Source: Blastocladiella emersonii ATCC 22665 | Lineage: Eukaryota; Blastocladiomycota; Blastocladiomycetes; Blastocladiales; Blastocladiaceae | Direction of reading: 5' to 3' | NCBI GenBank assembly: GCA_025594325.1 | Contig: JANHCV010000003.1 | Span: 62,001 to 126,000, forward strand | Length of the DNA: 64,000 nt | Notes under the pieces: model-generated | The model's database searches: none | What the model was told of the DNA's origin: nothing | The model's input: only the letters and a program-made list of their open reading frames with translations | Shown: positions 36,351-47,586 of the stretch, piece by piece | Layout of the letters: the number at the start of each line of letters is the position of its first letter | Numbering within the stretch: the first letter of the stretch is position 1 | Translations under genes and position numbers: made by a program

Positions 36351-37450
36351 GGGAAACCTCAGAAGCGCGATCAGCGAAAAAGACCATGGTCGTGCAGGAC
36401 GCGCCCGGTGGACGACGACGCCTTGCGAATGAGCGAGCGGATGATGATTTGCGGGCGTGCACGATCCCCGACAACCCTGCGGCTCCCCTACACTCGTTCA
36501 AAGTGTGGAAGGGCCGGAGATTGGGATGAGAGAGGGAGATCAGGTCCCGGGAAGCCAGTCTGTCGCCAAACTCGTACCGCAAGAATCGAGCGAGCCAAAC
36601 GGGCGCCCGAGTCGAAATCAACGCATCCAAACGTACCGGACCTTACCGGACCGCCAATCTGTCCTCGGACCAGCGGCGCGACTGTTGAGAATCGTGTTCG
36701 TGGAGCCGAACGAACACCGACGCCCGGTCCCATGCCGCCACCGCCCGCTGGATGGAGCGGAGTAGGAGAAGATGGGTGGGGAACACTACTACTTGCGAGT
36801 ACGCCCGTCGCTGGGTCAGTGAAGGGTGGGTGAGCAGCGTGCAAGCGGGTACCCCACGAGCCGCGGAGGGGAGGTCGTCGAGCGAGCGGCAGAACCCCTC
36901 CCTTCTCCACTCGTGGGCCGCCCAGCAAGAAAGAGGGTGTGGGCCGTACCCACACGGCGCGGGCGGGAAGTGCCAAGAATGACCTAGCCGGTGGAAAATA
37001 CAAGTTAGCACGGGTCATTCCGTGTTTGGCGAGGAGCGGGGACCGGTGGCGGAGACGTAAACGCACCACGCTGCAGGTCATCGTCGTTTTCGTTCTGGAA
37101 TTGCCGAGAGATCCCGCCGGTGCGGCCCTCCTTGAACAACCAATCGGTCAACCCGCGCGCATGCTGCTGTCGGTCGAGCCGCTCGACCGAGTTAGCTGGA
37201 GGGATGATCGTTGCGTGAGTGAGCGGCACCGCGGCACAGTTCCGGATATATGTGTCCTGCGTTGAGAGGCTGGGCGCGCCGCGGGGGCAAAATTTTCGAG
37301 GAGGAAAATGGGCGCCGTGTCGTATGTGAAGGCGAGCGAGATCGGCCGACTCGCGCGTCTCGATTGGCCGCTGGCTGCAGGCTCGGTCTAGGTCCGCCGA
37401 CATGAGCAGCAGTAGCACACGGTTCGCGAGCGCGCGCACAACAGAAACCA

Positions 37451-37476
37451 GCAAGCAAGCAAGCAAGCAAGCAAGC
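37451..37476. repeat. (GCAA)n tetranucleotide repeat
   Basis: Six and a half perfect copies of GCAA in non-coding sequence. Confidence 0.95.
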
Positions 37477-38239
37477 TGTTAGCCGCAGCTCCTCGCACCG
37501 CGTAACCATGGGTTCGCCGTTCGAGGCGAGTCGCGGTGCACGCTCGGCCTCAACGCACCGTTACCGGTGCAGCTCTGCCGTTCGTCGCGCGTTGGTCGTC
37601 CGCTCCGTCGTGTGTCGATCCATCTCTCACTCAGCAGATCCTCGTATGGCATGCCGTGGTCGGCGGGCGACTAGTCGCCCGAGGCGGAGGCAGAGGCGGC
37701 GGCGGGGATCGTGGTCCGGCCCAGCCCAGTCGTCCGACCGACTTGACGACCCACGACGAATCGGATCACATAGATGCAGCAAGTTACTCTCGAGACAAGC
37801 GTTGCATGGAGTTTGATAATTGATTGATCATGGCGATGTGAGAGCGGGGAGGCGAGAACGAACGACAATCGCTTTCGCTTGATCACTTTCCTCGCAACAG
37901 TCGGCGCTCACGCTCGGGACCTGCCACGCACGTCGCCCGATCGATTAATGGCTGTCTCCCGCAATCCATCGATCCGTGATGTGACGCCCTGATCCCGATG
38001 CCGAGTTGGATCATGATGATACCGGATAACAAGCTATGCTTAGTTGAGCCGCGACTCGCGCCCAAAGCCGACCGACCTTCCCCTTGTGCTCTCGCTGCCG
38101 TTGAATAGGTCGGTAGGTCGGTAGGCGACGACCGTCAAGCACCGAGTAGTGTTTGGGCAAGGCTCTGATCAGGAGGTTTCTCGCCTTCAAGAACCCGATC
38201 GGCGCACTGGACGTGCGTGCGGCGAAAGAGTGTCCCCAA

Positions 38240-38292
38240 AGGTGGCGCGACGCGTCTCGCACGCCGCACGTGTTTTCGCGACGCGTCTCCCG
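38240..38292. promoter_or_regulatory. Paired ACGCGTCTC element, copy 1
   Basis: Two ACGCGTCTC cores (starting 38249 and 38280) lie 31 bp apart with an ACGTG between them. The same arrangement and spacing recur at 49743-49795. ACGCGT is the MluI cell-cycle box bound by Mbp1-type factors in yeasts, but no gene start adjoins this copy, so it may simply be part of a dispersed repeat. Confidence 0.45.
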
Positions 38293-38820
38293 TCTCCCGC
38301 GACCACGCCAACTCGCGCATCCCCCGCAAAGAGAAAAGGTCGATCAAAAGCAACGATAAAAGAGGAAATCAACTGTTTAATGTCTATTATCTTACAACCG
38401 GGGAGGTGTGGGACACGCGCGAGCTTCTCAGCAGACGGGTGGGATCTGGATGACCGAAGTTGGCTGGGCACAGGGCGTATTGAGGAAATTCAACTCGAAC
38501 CTTCCGCTTACGGAAGCGGATTCGAACCCTGTACCAACGCCTCAGCCACCATTTCCAGGACCAGCCCGGAGACCCGCAAACCCGCCCGCTCCACCCGCGC
38601 TCCACGCTTCTCCTCCAACTTACTTGAGCCTAGTTAGTACCCGCGCGACCCCGGGCCGCCGCCGTTTCGGCTTTGGCGGGGCTCGGTCCGCTCGACGAAA
38701 AGCATGGAGACACACTACACTGAGCAGCGCCATGGCGGCGGCGGCCTGCTTCACACGGTCAGGTCGTTGGAACACACGCCGCCGTTGAACAGGGAGCGCA
38801 GCTCGGTCAGCAAGCAGCAG

Positions 38821-38844
38821 CGTGTCGTGTCGTGTCGTGTCGTG
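38821..38844. repeat. (CGTGT)n short tandem repeat
   Basis: Four perfect CGTGT units followed by a partial one, in non-coding sequence. Confidence 0.9.
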
Positions 38845-39215
38845 CCGCCCGACGACACCTCGCATGCGAGCGTGAGTGCGACGCGGCCCTTGACCTGGAT
38901 CACGAACACGAAGCGGCCTTCATTGACATAGCGGTGCTCAACATTGAGTTCGTAGGCACGAACGAGTCAGCCCTTCTGTGGGCGGGCGCATCGCATCGCG
39001 AGGCTCGAGGGTCAGCTCGGCTACCACCGCCACTTCCACAAGGGGTTCGAGGTCGCACCACCTGTCTGCCCAATCGAAGACAACAAGAGACGACCAGACG
39101 AACGAATGAAAAAAACCGTGTTGAAAAGACACTCCCTTCTGCTCTGCTCAGTCTCACCGACTCCTTCTCGCTCAATCCGCCACCACCTTCTCGGCCGCGT
39201 CACAACCTTCTTGGC

Positions 39216-42200
39216 CTACGGGTCGTCGCCCTCGGCGCCGAGCTCGCGCGCGAGCTGCCGGTCGCGCGAGGTACCCGCGCCGAGCAGGGCGCGGATGTCC
39301 TCGAGGCGGGCCGAGCGCGAGATCTGGTCCTTTTGCGTCGGCGCCTCGCCGAACGCCTCCTCGGCCATCTTGCGCTTCTTGCCCTGCAGGGCGAGCACGC
39401 GCCTAGACACGGGAGAACGCGAGCGTCAGTCTCGAGGGTCGCGCGAGCGCTAGATCGTCCCGAATCGAAAACGTACTCCTCGATCGAGTCCTCCATGGCG
39501 AACCGGAACACATGAACTTGGCGTTTTTGACCAAGTCGGTGGCAACGATCAATGGCCTGCTTCTCGACCATGGGGTTCCACCACGGGTCGACGAGGAACA
39601 CGTTGCTGCCGGCGACGAGGTTGAGCCCGGTGCTGCCGGCCGTGAGCGAGATGAGGAAGATGGTCACCTCGGGGTCGGTCGAGAAGGCGTGGATGTTGGC
39701 GTCGCGGACCTGGCGCTGCATCTTGCCGTCGAGGCGCACGAACCCGAACCCGAGCCGGCGCAGCGGGATCTCGATCAGGTCGAGCATCGACGTCCACTGC
39801 GAGAACACGACCGACTTGATGGTCGGGTCCTTGGCGCGGCACGTGTCGAGGAACGTCATGAGGGCGTCGATCTTGGAGCTCGACAGGAAATCGGCCGTCG
39901 AGAACCGCGACCCGAGCTCGGTCCCGACCACGGCCTCCTCGGGCGCCTCGCCCGCCGCGTCGTCGTCGCCGTCGGTCGCGGGCGGCAGCGTGTAGATCTG
40001 GTCCTTGGCCATCTCCTTGCGGCACTGCGGGCACTGCGACGTCTGCTCGACGACGCCCGTGATGCACTCGAGGCAGAACCAGTGGCCGCACGCCGTGATG
40101 CTGGGCCCGGTCATGGGGTTGAGGCACATGGGGCAGTCCTCGGTCGCGTTCTCGCGCAGCAGCGACAGCACCGCGGCGGCGCCCGCGTGCCGGACCTTCT
40201 TCTCCTTCTCGGCGAGGATGCGGTGGTTGCAGATCTGGCGCAGCCGCGTCAGGTACTTAAGCATGTGGCCGAGGTTGTGGACGGGCGGCGGGCCCGACGG
40301 CCGGATCCCAGCCTCGCGGTCGTTCATGGACTGCGTGATCTCCTCGAGCGCGAGACGCGTCTTGGCCTCCCAGCGGTCGTACAGGGTGCGCTCCTCGGGC
40401 GCGAACGGCACCTTGTGCACGTGGTGCTTGATCTCGGGCAGCTTGAGGATGGGCTTGCCCGCGAGCTGCATGATCTTGGTGCGGCGCAGGCACACGGTGC
40501 GCATCAGGAGCTTGAACCGCTCGAGGGCCTCGGCGTTGCCGTTCTTGATGGGCCGCTCGAAGGTGGCCTTCCAGATCTCGAGCCGGTCGAACGGGAAGAA
40601 CTCGAGGAAGTTGAACAGCGAGTAGAGGTCCTCGAGCTTGTTCTGCAGCGGGGTGCCCGACAGGACCCACTTGCGCTCGGCGACGAGCAGGCACGCCGAC
40701 TTGGCGCCCTTGGTGGTACGGGTGCGGATGATGTGGCCCTCGTCGAGCACGACGCGGCGCCACCGGATCCGGTGCAGCGGCGAGTCCTCGACCTTCATAG
40801 CCATGACCGCGTACGTGGTGATGACCAGGTCGAGCGACTGCAGGTACCGGTGGTCGCGGTTGCGCTTGTCGCCGTGGAACACGTGGTACCGCAGCCGGCC
40901 CTGCTCGACGTGCTGCACGATCTGCGACGTCCAGTTGCCGACCACCGACAGCGGGCTGACAATGAGCGTCGCGTTGCAGTAGTCGGGCGAGACGGGGTTG
41001 GGCTCGGTCACGAACCCGCCGCCCGCGTTGTCGGACAGGATGAGCGACAGCACCTGAATCGTCTTGCCGAGGCCCATGTCGTCGGCGAGGATCCCGCCGC
41101 GGTACAGGCGCGGCACGCCCTGCGCAATCGAGTTGACCGCCGTGTTGTAGTAGACCTGGCCGCCGTTCATGTTGCGCACAACCCAGAACTGCGACTGCAG
41201 GTCCTCGCGCGGCGTCTGCGGGTGCTCGGCGTTGAGCATCCACCCGAGCCCCTGCTTCTGGTACGGCAGCAGGTCCGTGAGGAGGCCCTCGGGCTGCGGC
41301 GCCTGCGGCAGCGACGCGAGCTCCTGCTCCTTCATGCCGACGTTGTCAAGGATGGCCTGGCTCGACTTGTTGTCAAAGTCGCTGCCCTGCTGCAGCAGCG
41401 CGCGCCACTGGTCCTCGGCCGACGGGCCGCCCGCAGCGCCACCACGGCCACCGGCACCGCCGTTGCGGGCCATGACGACGGCCATGGCGGCCGAGATGTC
41501 GCCGTTCGGGTGGCCGGGGCGGGCCGTGGCCATGTCGACGGGGATGCCGTGCTGGTGCAGGACGGTCTGGAGCGTGCGCAGGCGCTCGTTGAGGTGGATG
41601 AGGTGCGACTCGGTCTGGGTCGCGGCCGAGAGGTGCTGGGCGGCGACGGCGGCGAGGCCCGGCTCGGCCTTGACGCGGGTGTGCATGGCGTGCTGCATCT
41701 GGGCGCGCTCAACCTGGGCGCGCGGCGTGAGCTGGCGGATCTCGTGCTGCAGCGTGTTGAACTGGGTGAAGAGGTGCGCGAGGTAGTGGCGGCGCGTGGC
41801 CTCGTCGAGCGTGGCCCAGTTGGCGGGGAGCACCTGGTGCGCGCCCGGCGCGGCGGCGATAGGCTGGAACTGCTGCTGCTGCTGCTGCTGCTGGGGATGC
41901 GGCAGCTGTATGGGCTGCGGGCGCTCGACCTTGACCTGGGTGGCCTGCTGCGGCTGCGGGAAGACGAGCTGGTGGTGGTAGGCCGGGCGCGGTGGGGGCG
42001 GGCGGACGATCGGGGTGGGCGGCTGGTACAGGTTGTACTCGCGCAGGACCTCGAGCACGGCGGTGGCGTTCTCGTCGATGGTGAAGACGGTGATGCAGAC
42101 GGGGACCGAGAGCTCGCCCTGGTCGCCGCAGATGGTGGCCGAGAGCTGGATGCGCGAGTGCTCGACGAGCGGGTAGAGGACCTTGGAGAAGCCGGGCGGC

Positions 42201-43027
42201 AGGTGGCCGACCTGCAGGTCGAGGATGTTGTCGACGCGGATCATGGTCGGGTCGGCGTCGACTACACAAGAGTGGGTGAGTCACCATCCTCGACGCGGGC
42301 CCAAGAGCGGCGCAGCAAAGCGTACCCGAGTCGCGGTCGTCGACGAGGATGAGCTTAACGGGGGTGTTGGGCTCGGTGACGCCAAAGCAGTCGTCGGGGA
42401 TGATCACGTCCGTGTACAGCTTGACGATCTCGGCGCGGATGTGGTCGTCGTCGTCGTTGTCGATGGCGATGGTGGCGTGGATGCAGCGCTCGACGCCAGG
42501 CGCCACGGCGGTCGACGACGAGGTGGTGGCGGCGGCCGAGGAGGTCTGCAGGGTGGGCCCGTTGGCGAGCGGGACGAGGCCGCTGCTCATGGCCTGGCGC
42601 TTGGGCTCGGGCTCGTCTGTGGGGGTGGGGCGACAGCAGGGAATCAGCGGTGGGATCATGCATGAACGGCGCAACCGCGCGGCACAGCAGCGGCGTACCG
42701 TAGAGCAGTGAGTCGTCGACCTCGACAAAGCGCTTGCGGGCCGTCGTTGCCGCCGACCGGGGCGCTACGCGTGGGCAACGGGCAGGGGGTGAGACACGGA
42801 GCTTCGCGGTGCCGTGTGGCTGGGCGGGGGAGCGCACGTACGGGGACGCGGGGCGACCGACTCCATGACAATGTCGTCGTCGTCGTCGCTGTTGAGCAGG
42901 TCGATAACGCTGGGGGAGGGGGAGGGGAGCGACATGAGGGGGGTCGGGTCAGTCGCGGGGAACGGGGGGAGCGAGAGCGGGCGGGCGGGCGGGGGCGGGC
43001 GCCGTACTTGTCGCTCGGCGGCTGCAT
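39216..43027 (-). CDS. RAD5: HLTF/Rad5-like SNF2 translocase and RING E3 ligase
   Basis: Six exons: 43027-43008, 42909-42842, 42764-42699, 42616-42326, 42261-39477 and 39402-39216, with introns of 98, 77, 82, 64 and 74 nt; 1138 residues. The first 30 residues contain VIDLLNSDDDDDIVM (resembling a SUMO-interacting motif). A HIRAN-like segment follows at about 160-215 (LQVGHLPPGFSKVLYPLVEH). There is a poly-Gln run near 275. The SNF2 core has DDMGLGKT (about 544) and DEGH (about 655). A C3HC4 RING, CPMC...CGHWFCLEC...CPQC, sits at about 858-898 between the two lobes, and motif VI QAIDRCHRLGQKR lies near 1055. This order is that of HLTF/Rad5, which remodels stalled forks and polyubiquitinates PCNA in error-free damage tolerance. 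Orthology to Rad5 versus HLTF is not decided here. The 3' end of this gene is duplicated at 49000-49640. Confidence 0.93.
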
Positions 43028-43481
43028 GATGAAGGCGGGCGAGCTCGCGTTGGAGCCAAGAGGGCAGACAGCGAAATGTGTGTGGGATGGCCGTGCGGGT
43101 GGGTAGGGCGCGGGCAGGGCGGCTGGCGGTCGCGGATATTGCTGAGTCAGCAGGTCGGCGCGCGCGATCGTCGGCGCGTGCTCGCGGTCGCGGTCGCGTC
43201 GGTCAAGTCGCGGGGCAGGCGACGCAGCGGGTCGCGGGCAGGGCTATCGGGCGCGCGTTGCAGCAAGCGTCGTCGTCGTCGCGGGCACTTTCGTGGAAGG
43301 GCTTCATGGTGGGCGCGGAGAGGGAGCGCCGCGACGGCCGCGGCTGCGCAAATGTAGGAGTCACACGATATCACGCCGCACCGAATTCGCCTTCCGATCG
43401 CGCTCGGCGCCACACGGCCTCCGTTCTCGTCCTCCTGCTTTGAAGTCCCCACTGCCACGGCGACGCACCACCGCCACCGCC
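43028..43481. promoter_or_regulatory. Divergent promoter between HLTF-like and Chs4 genes
   Basis: A 454-bp region separates two head-to-head genes. It is GC-rich with CGTCGTC runs and no evident TATA box. Both transcripts must start inside it. Confidence 0.5.
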
Positions 43482-45241
43482 ATGGACCAGGCCTACCAGC
43501 ACCAGCAGCAGCAGCACCCGCAGCAGCACGCCACGTACGGCCGCGCCGCGGGGTACGGCCAGCCGTCGCCGCAGCAGTACGCGCAGCCGCCGCCGCCACA
43601 GGTCTTCCAGCAGCAGCCGCAGACGTACCCGCGCCAGGGCTACCCGCAGCAGGCGCCGCAGCAGCAGCAAATGTATCACCCGCAGTACCACCAGCAGCAG
43701 CAGCACATGTATCAGCCGCAGCAGCAGCAGTACTACGCGCCCAACGGGCAGCCGCTCGAGTACGAGCTGCCGCCATCCGCGACCCCGAACATGCACCCGC
43801 AGCACCTGCCGTACGGCGCCGCGCCCTCGCCGCACATACAGTACGCGCAGCCCGCGCCCGTCGGCTACGTGTCGCCCGCCATGCAGGCCCAGCCCATGTA
43901 CTACGCGGCCGACCAGCAGATGGGCACGCCAACGAGCCTGGCCGTCGGGCCCATCGCGTCGCCCGCGTCCGCCGCGCAGGCCGCCGCCGCGCCGCCGCTG
44001 GCCGAGGCGCTGCGCATCGACACGTCGCTGCCGCTCGACCAGCTGCGCGAGGACGTGCGCATGTCGCTCGACCCGCTCGCGCACCTGCAGTTTGTGCGGT
44101 ACCTCGTGACGCTCGCCGACGAGGTGGCTGCGACCGAGCCCGACCCGCGCGTCGCGCAGAAGCAGATGCAGCTGCTGCACGGCGAGGCCCTCAAGTGGGT
44201 CAAGCGGCTCGCCTCGCACGGGCCGGGCGGCCTCAACGGCGCACGCACCGCGCCGTGCCCCGACGCGTCCGTGTACCTCGCCGAGTGCTACGGCAACGGC
44301 ATGCTCGGCCTGCCGCTCGACCACGACAAGGCCTTCTCGCTGTACCTGCAGGCGTCCAAGGCCGGCCACCCCGCCGCCACCTACCGCGTCGCCGTGTGCT
44401 ACGAAGTCGGCGCCGGCACCAAGCGCGACAACGGCCGCGCTGTGCAGTTCTTCAAAAAGGCCGCCGCGCTCGGCGACCCCGCCGCCCTGTACAAGCTCGG
44501 CCTGATCCTCATGCACGGCGACCTCGGCCACCAGGCCAACCCGCGCGAGGGGCTCGTCATGCTCAAGCGCGCCGCCGCCGCCGCCGACGCCGACAACCCG
44601 CACGCCGTGCACGAGCTCGCCCTGCTGCACGAGCCTCTGTCGGCGAGCCACCCGTCGCCTCCCTCAAAGGAGATTGCGCACATTGTGATCCCGGACCCGG
44701 CCTACTCGCTCGAGCTGTACACGCAGTCGGCGCAGCTCGGGTACGCGCCGTCGCAGTTCCGCCTCGGCACGTGCTTCCAGGACGGCGACCTCGGGTGCCC
44801 CGTCGACGCCAAGGCCTCCATCATGTGGTACACGCGCGCCGCCGAGCAGGGCCACCCGGACGCCGAGCTCGCCCTGTCCGGCTGGTACCTCGAGGGCGCC
44901 GACGGCGTGCTGCCGCCCAACGACGAGCAGGCCTACGCCTGGGCCCGCCGCGCCGCCGACAAGGGCCTGTCCAAGGCCGAGTTCGCCGTCGCCTACTACC
45001 ACGAAATGGGCGTCGGCGTCCCGCAGTCGCTCGAGGAAGCCCGCCGGTGGTATCAGCGGTACGCTCCACCTCGTTCCGTGCGGCTCGGTCGGTTGCTGAC
45101 TCGTTCGCTCCGTCAACCAGTGCTGCCGCCCAGGGAAACCGCAAGGCCATGGACCGGTTGCAGGACATGCGCAACTTTGCCCGCAACGCCGGTAACGCCG
45201 CCCCCGCCAAGCGCGACAAGGGCGACTGTACCATCATGTAG
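43482..45241 (+). CDS. CHS4: Chitin synthase activator, Chs4/Skt5 type (Sel1 repeats, CaaX)
   Basis: Two exons, 43482-45058 and 45121-45241, with a 62-nt intron (GTACGC, branch TTGCTGACT, CAG); 565 residues. The ATG is in a CACCGCC-ATG-G context. The first 150 residues are Gln/Tyr/Pro-rich. From about 255 to 540 there are tandem Sel1-like repeats (YLAECYGNGMLGLPLDHDKA, YRVAVCYEVGAGTKRD, YKLGLILMHGDLG, FRLGTCFQDGDLGC, AVAYYHEMGVGVPQ). The protein ends KGDCTIM, a CaaX box (Cys-Thr-Ile-Met) expected to be prenylated, as in yeast Chs4/Skt5. Chs4 proteins bind and activate class IV chitin synthase at the plasma membrane. The domain order, CaaX ending and length all fit. Divergent from the HLTF-like gene and convergent with RVS161. 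Confidence 0.92.
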
Positions 45242-45504
45242 TCCAAGCCGTGCCGTCCGACTCGACTCCGTCCGTTTTGCTACACTAGATCTGCTGTTCC
45301 TACCGCCCGCTCGCTCGACTCTCCCAGCTGCTTGTATCACTATCCTCCTCCCACATCACCCGCTGGGGAGCCCGGAGCCGGCTCCCACTCGCACTCGCAC
45401 TCGCACCTGCCTCCGCGCTGCGCGCTGGTCAGTCGCCTCGCAACCACCGTCATCGTCATTGTTCAAATATACAGGGTACAAGGGAATCCGTCCATCCGCG
45501 AGGC
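45242..45504. other. Short convergent intergenic region
   Basis: 263 bp between the stops of CHS4 (plus) and RVS161 (minus). It includes a (CTCGCA)n-like run at about 45387-45405. Overlapping 3' UTRs are likely. Confidence 0.5.
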
Positions 45505-46574
45505 TCAGAGCGCGATCCCGGACACAATCGACAGCTCGCGCATGCCGGCGAGCGCGTTCTCGACGACGCCCTCGAGGTGGCGGTCGGCGAGGTCCGGGTC
45601 GTGCACGTTCTGGACCCCCGCGGCGGCGAGGTGCGGCTGGAGCGTGGTGAGGCGTGCAACGGCCTCGTGGCAGTAAGCGTTCTGGAGCTTGACGAGGGCC
45701 TCGAAGGTGGGCTCGAGGTACGAGGTGCGCAGGGCGATGAGCTCGGGCAGCTCGTCCTTGAGCGGGCGGTTGAGGGCCTCGAAGACGCGCTTGGCCTCGG
45801 CCACCTCCTCCTCGGCCTTGGGCAGGCGCGTCGGGTCGTCGGCGGGCTTCTCGACCAGCTTGCGGTGCTTGGACCGCACCGCGTCGTAGTCGAGCAGCTT
45901 GTTGTTGCGCTTGCGGATCGCCTCGTTGTAGTCGGGGAAGTACTCGCAGAACCGCGACAGCGGGTCGATCACCGCCGTCCGGTACTCGGAATCGATCTGC
46001 GACCGGATCTCGTCCTCGAGCAGCTCCACCAGCTGCCGGTACTGCGTCGCACTCAGCTGCAGCGGCGCCGTCTCGTCGTAGAAGTTCTCCACCGTCGTCG
46101 CCATGCGCGACTGCGACAGCGACATTGCTACACGGTCGGTCAGCGTGTAAGGAACGGGTAGTTTACCGCGCGCGGTGCGGTGGTCAGGGGCGTACCGCGC
46201 AGCGCGTCGAGGTAGCCCTTGGCCTCCTTGTGCAACCGGTCGACCTTAGCCTCGAGGCTACGCGCGATAATCACGTCAGCGGTGGCCGGGAGTCTCAGAC
46301 GTAAACAGTGCGGTACCTCTTGAAGCGGCGCTCCTCCTCCTCAAACTCGCGGTCAATGGTCTTCTCGATGGCGCCGGCCGTTTGCAGGATCTACGAGCGT
46401 GGCAATGAGAACTCACCGTCGCTTAAACACCGCCCGCAACGCGCGTACCGAAGTGCCGGCGCGGTTGACCGCCTTGGTGAAGCCCTTCCTGCACACACGC
46501 GCGCGCGAGGGCAGCCGATCAGCTCGCAGTCTTCATGTGGTGCGTCGATTCATGGGTGCTGGGTACCAGCTCAT
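45505..46574 (-). CDS. RVS161: Rvs161/Hob3-type BAR domain protein
   Basis: Five exons: 46574-46567 (8 nt, ATGAGCTG), 46488-46449, 46390-46317, 46257-46196 and 46127-45505, with introns of 78, 58, 59 and 68 nt; 268 residues, the usual length for Rvs161. The spliced start is MSWKGFTKAVNRAGTS, then IEKTIDREFEEEERRFK, AKGYLDALR, and in the last exon IDPLSRFCEYFPDYNEAIRK. These are hallmarks of the N-BAR family. There is no SH3 domain, which separates it from Rvs167. BAR dimers bind and bend membranes and act with Rvs167 in endocytic scission and actin organisation. The micro-first exon of 8 nt is supported because MSWKGF is the conserved start of the family. Confidence 0.95.
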
Positions 46575-47398
46575 GGTTGCGGGTAGTCGTAGTGCGTTGC
46601 AATGGGAGAGTGCGTGGTGGGGAGAGCGGAAGCGGGGAAGCGGGGTGGCGGCGAGGTGAGGAACGCGTGCCAAGGCGTTCGAGAACCCGGCCACATCGAC
46701 CCCACGTGTTTTCGCAACGCGTCTCGCAGCGTCTCACGTTCGTTTCAGTTCGCTTTCGCGCAAGTTCCGCCACTCTCCTCACGTCGAGTCGCATCCCCGA
46801 TGATGCCGCGGGTGCGTACGGGCCGCCAAACCCGGACGCGTTTTGTTGAGGACCGTGATGATCCTACACTTCAACGCATGTCAGTGCGACGTCGCACGGA
46901 CAACGAGACGATCGTTGTCCAGCGCGCTGAGTGGAAACTGGAGTCCGATCCCCTTCAGAAGTGTCTGCTGTCGTGAACAAATCGACGCGACGTGGGGCGA
47001 CGCTATGCCGTAACGAGAGCCCTCGATCACTCGCCGTCCGCTCAGAGTCATACTCCGTCGTACGACATCACTACTTTCGTGTTGGTCAGTATCATCCGCA
47101 AGCCCGAACGATGGTGACAGGCGCTGCGTTCGGCGGTTACGGCGTGACGGCGGACACCCGGTGATCTGTGTGCAGTGCGGTCCACGCGTGCGGACACGCT
47201 GACACGCGCACGTGTGACAGCATCCTCGCGTCGAAAACTTCGGCGTTGCGCCGGCCTCGTTTTGGTGTGACAGCAACATTCAAGCCTAAACATTTTGGGC
47301 CAGTCAAGGCTGAGACCCGGGGCGTGGAGTCATGAACTTGGCGTGGCGTCGGTTTTGAAATAGCTCATCCCTGACGATGCACGCTTCGCAGCCCGAAG
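46575..47398. other. Intergenic region
   Basis: No gene seen. It contains the second half of the ACGCGTCTC element (ACGTGTTTTCGCAACGCGTCTCGC, around 46703-46727) upstream of RVS161. Confidence 0.45.
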
Positions 47399-47404
47399 TA
47401 TAAA
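47399..47404 (+). promoter_or_regulatory. TATA box upstream of the CAP gene
   Basis: TATAAA in the context GAAGTATAAAGGACACC, 183 bp before the CAP start codon. The intervening sequence is C/A-rich and compatible with a 5' UTR, with ACCATCACA-ATG at the start. Confidence 0.6.
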
Positions 47405-47586
47405 GGACACCGCTCCCCCGACTCAAGAGCGTTCTTTTCAACAAACTCCTCAACTACAGCGCGCGCTCCGGAAGCCGCCGTTAGACCTTCAAGACGACCA
47501 TCGATCCATCACGCTCTCCATCACCGTAGACGCTGCGCGCCTTCCCCCTCATACACTTCTACACCGCCATCGCCACCACCATCACA

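Larger units (their letters stand above)
36351..39215. other. Gene-poor region of 2.9 kb
   Basis: No gene supported. Contents: a (GCAA)n run at 37451-37476, a paired ACGCGTCTC element at 38240-38292, a (CGTGT)n run at 38821-38844, and the 3' flank of the HLTF-like gene (38960-39215). A TTGCATGGAG remnant lies at about 37802. Confidence 0.45.

Noticed and set aside
38500-38545. Second TTCGAA-containing T-arm-like sequence (minus strand)
   Set aside because: Only the loop and two stem pairs fit; the rest of the T stem does not pair and no acceptor stem can be found.
39512-42352. Long plus-strand frame of 946 codons opposite the HLTF-like gene
   Set aside because: It is the antisense shadow of a GC-rich coding exon, rich in Arg/Val/Glu without motifs, while the minus strand encodes clear SNF2 and RING motifs.
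43290-43320. A SWKGFM peptide upstream of Chs4 resembling the Rvs161 start
   Set aside because: No ATG, no following BAR exons; a chance match in the Chs4/HLTF promoter.
43371-44651. Minus-strand frame opposite Chs4
   Set aside because: Shadow of the Gln/Pro-rich and Sel1 regions; Chs4 has a defined start, intron and CaaX end.
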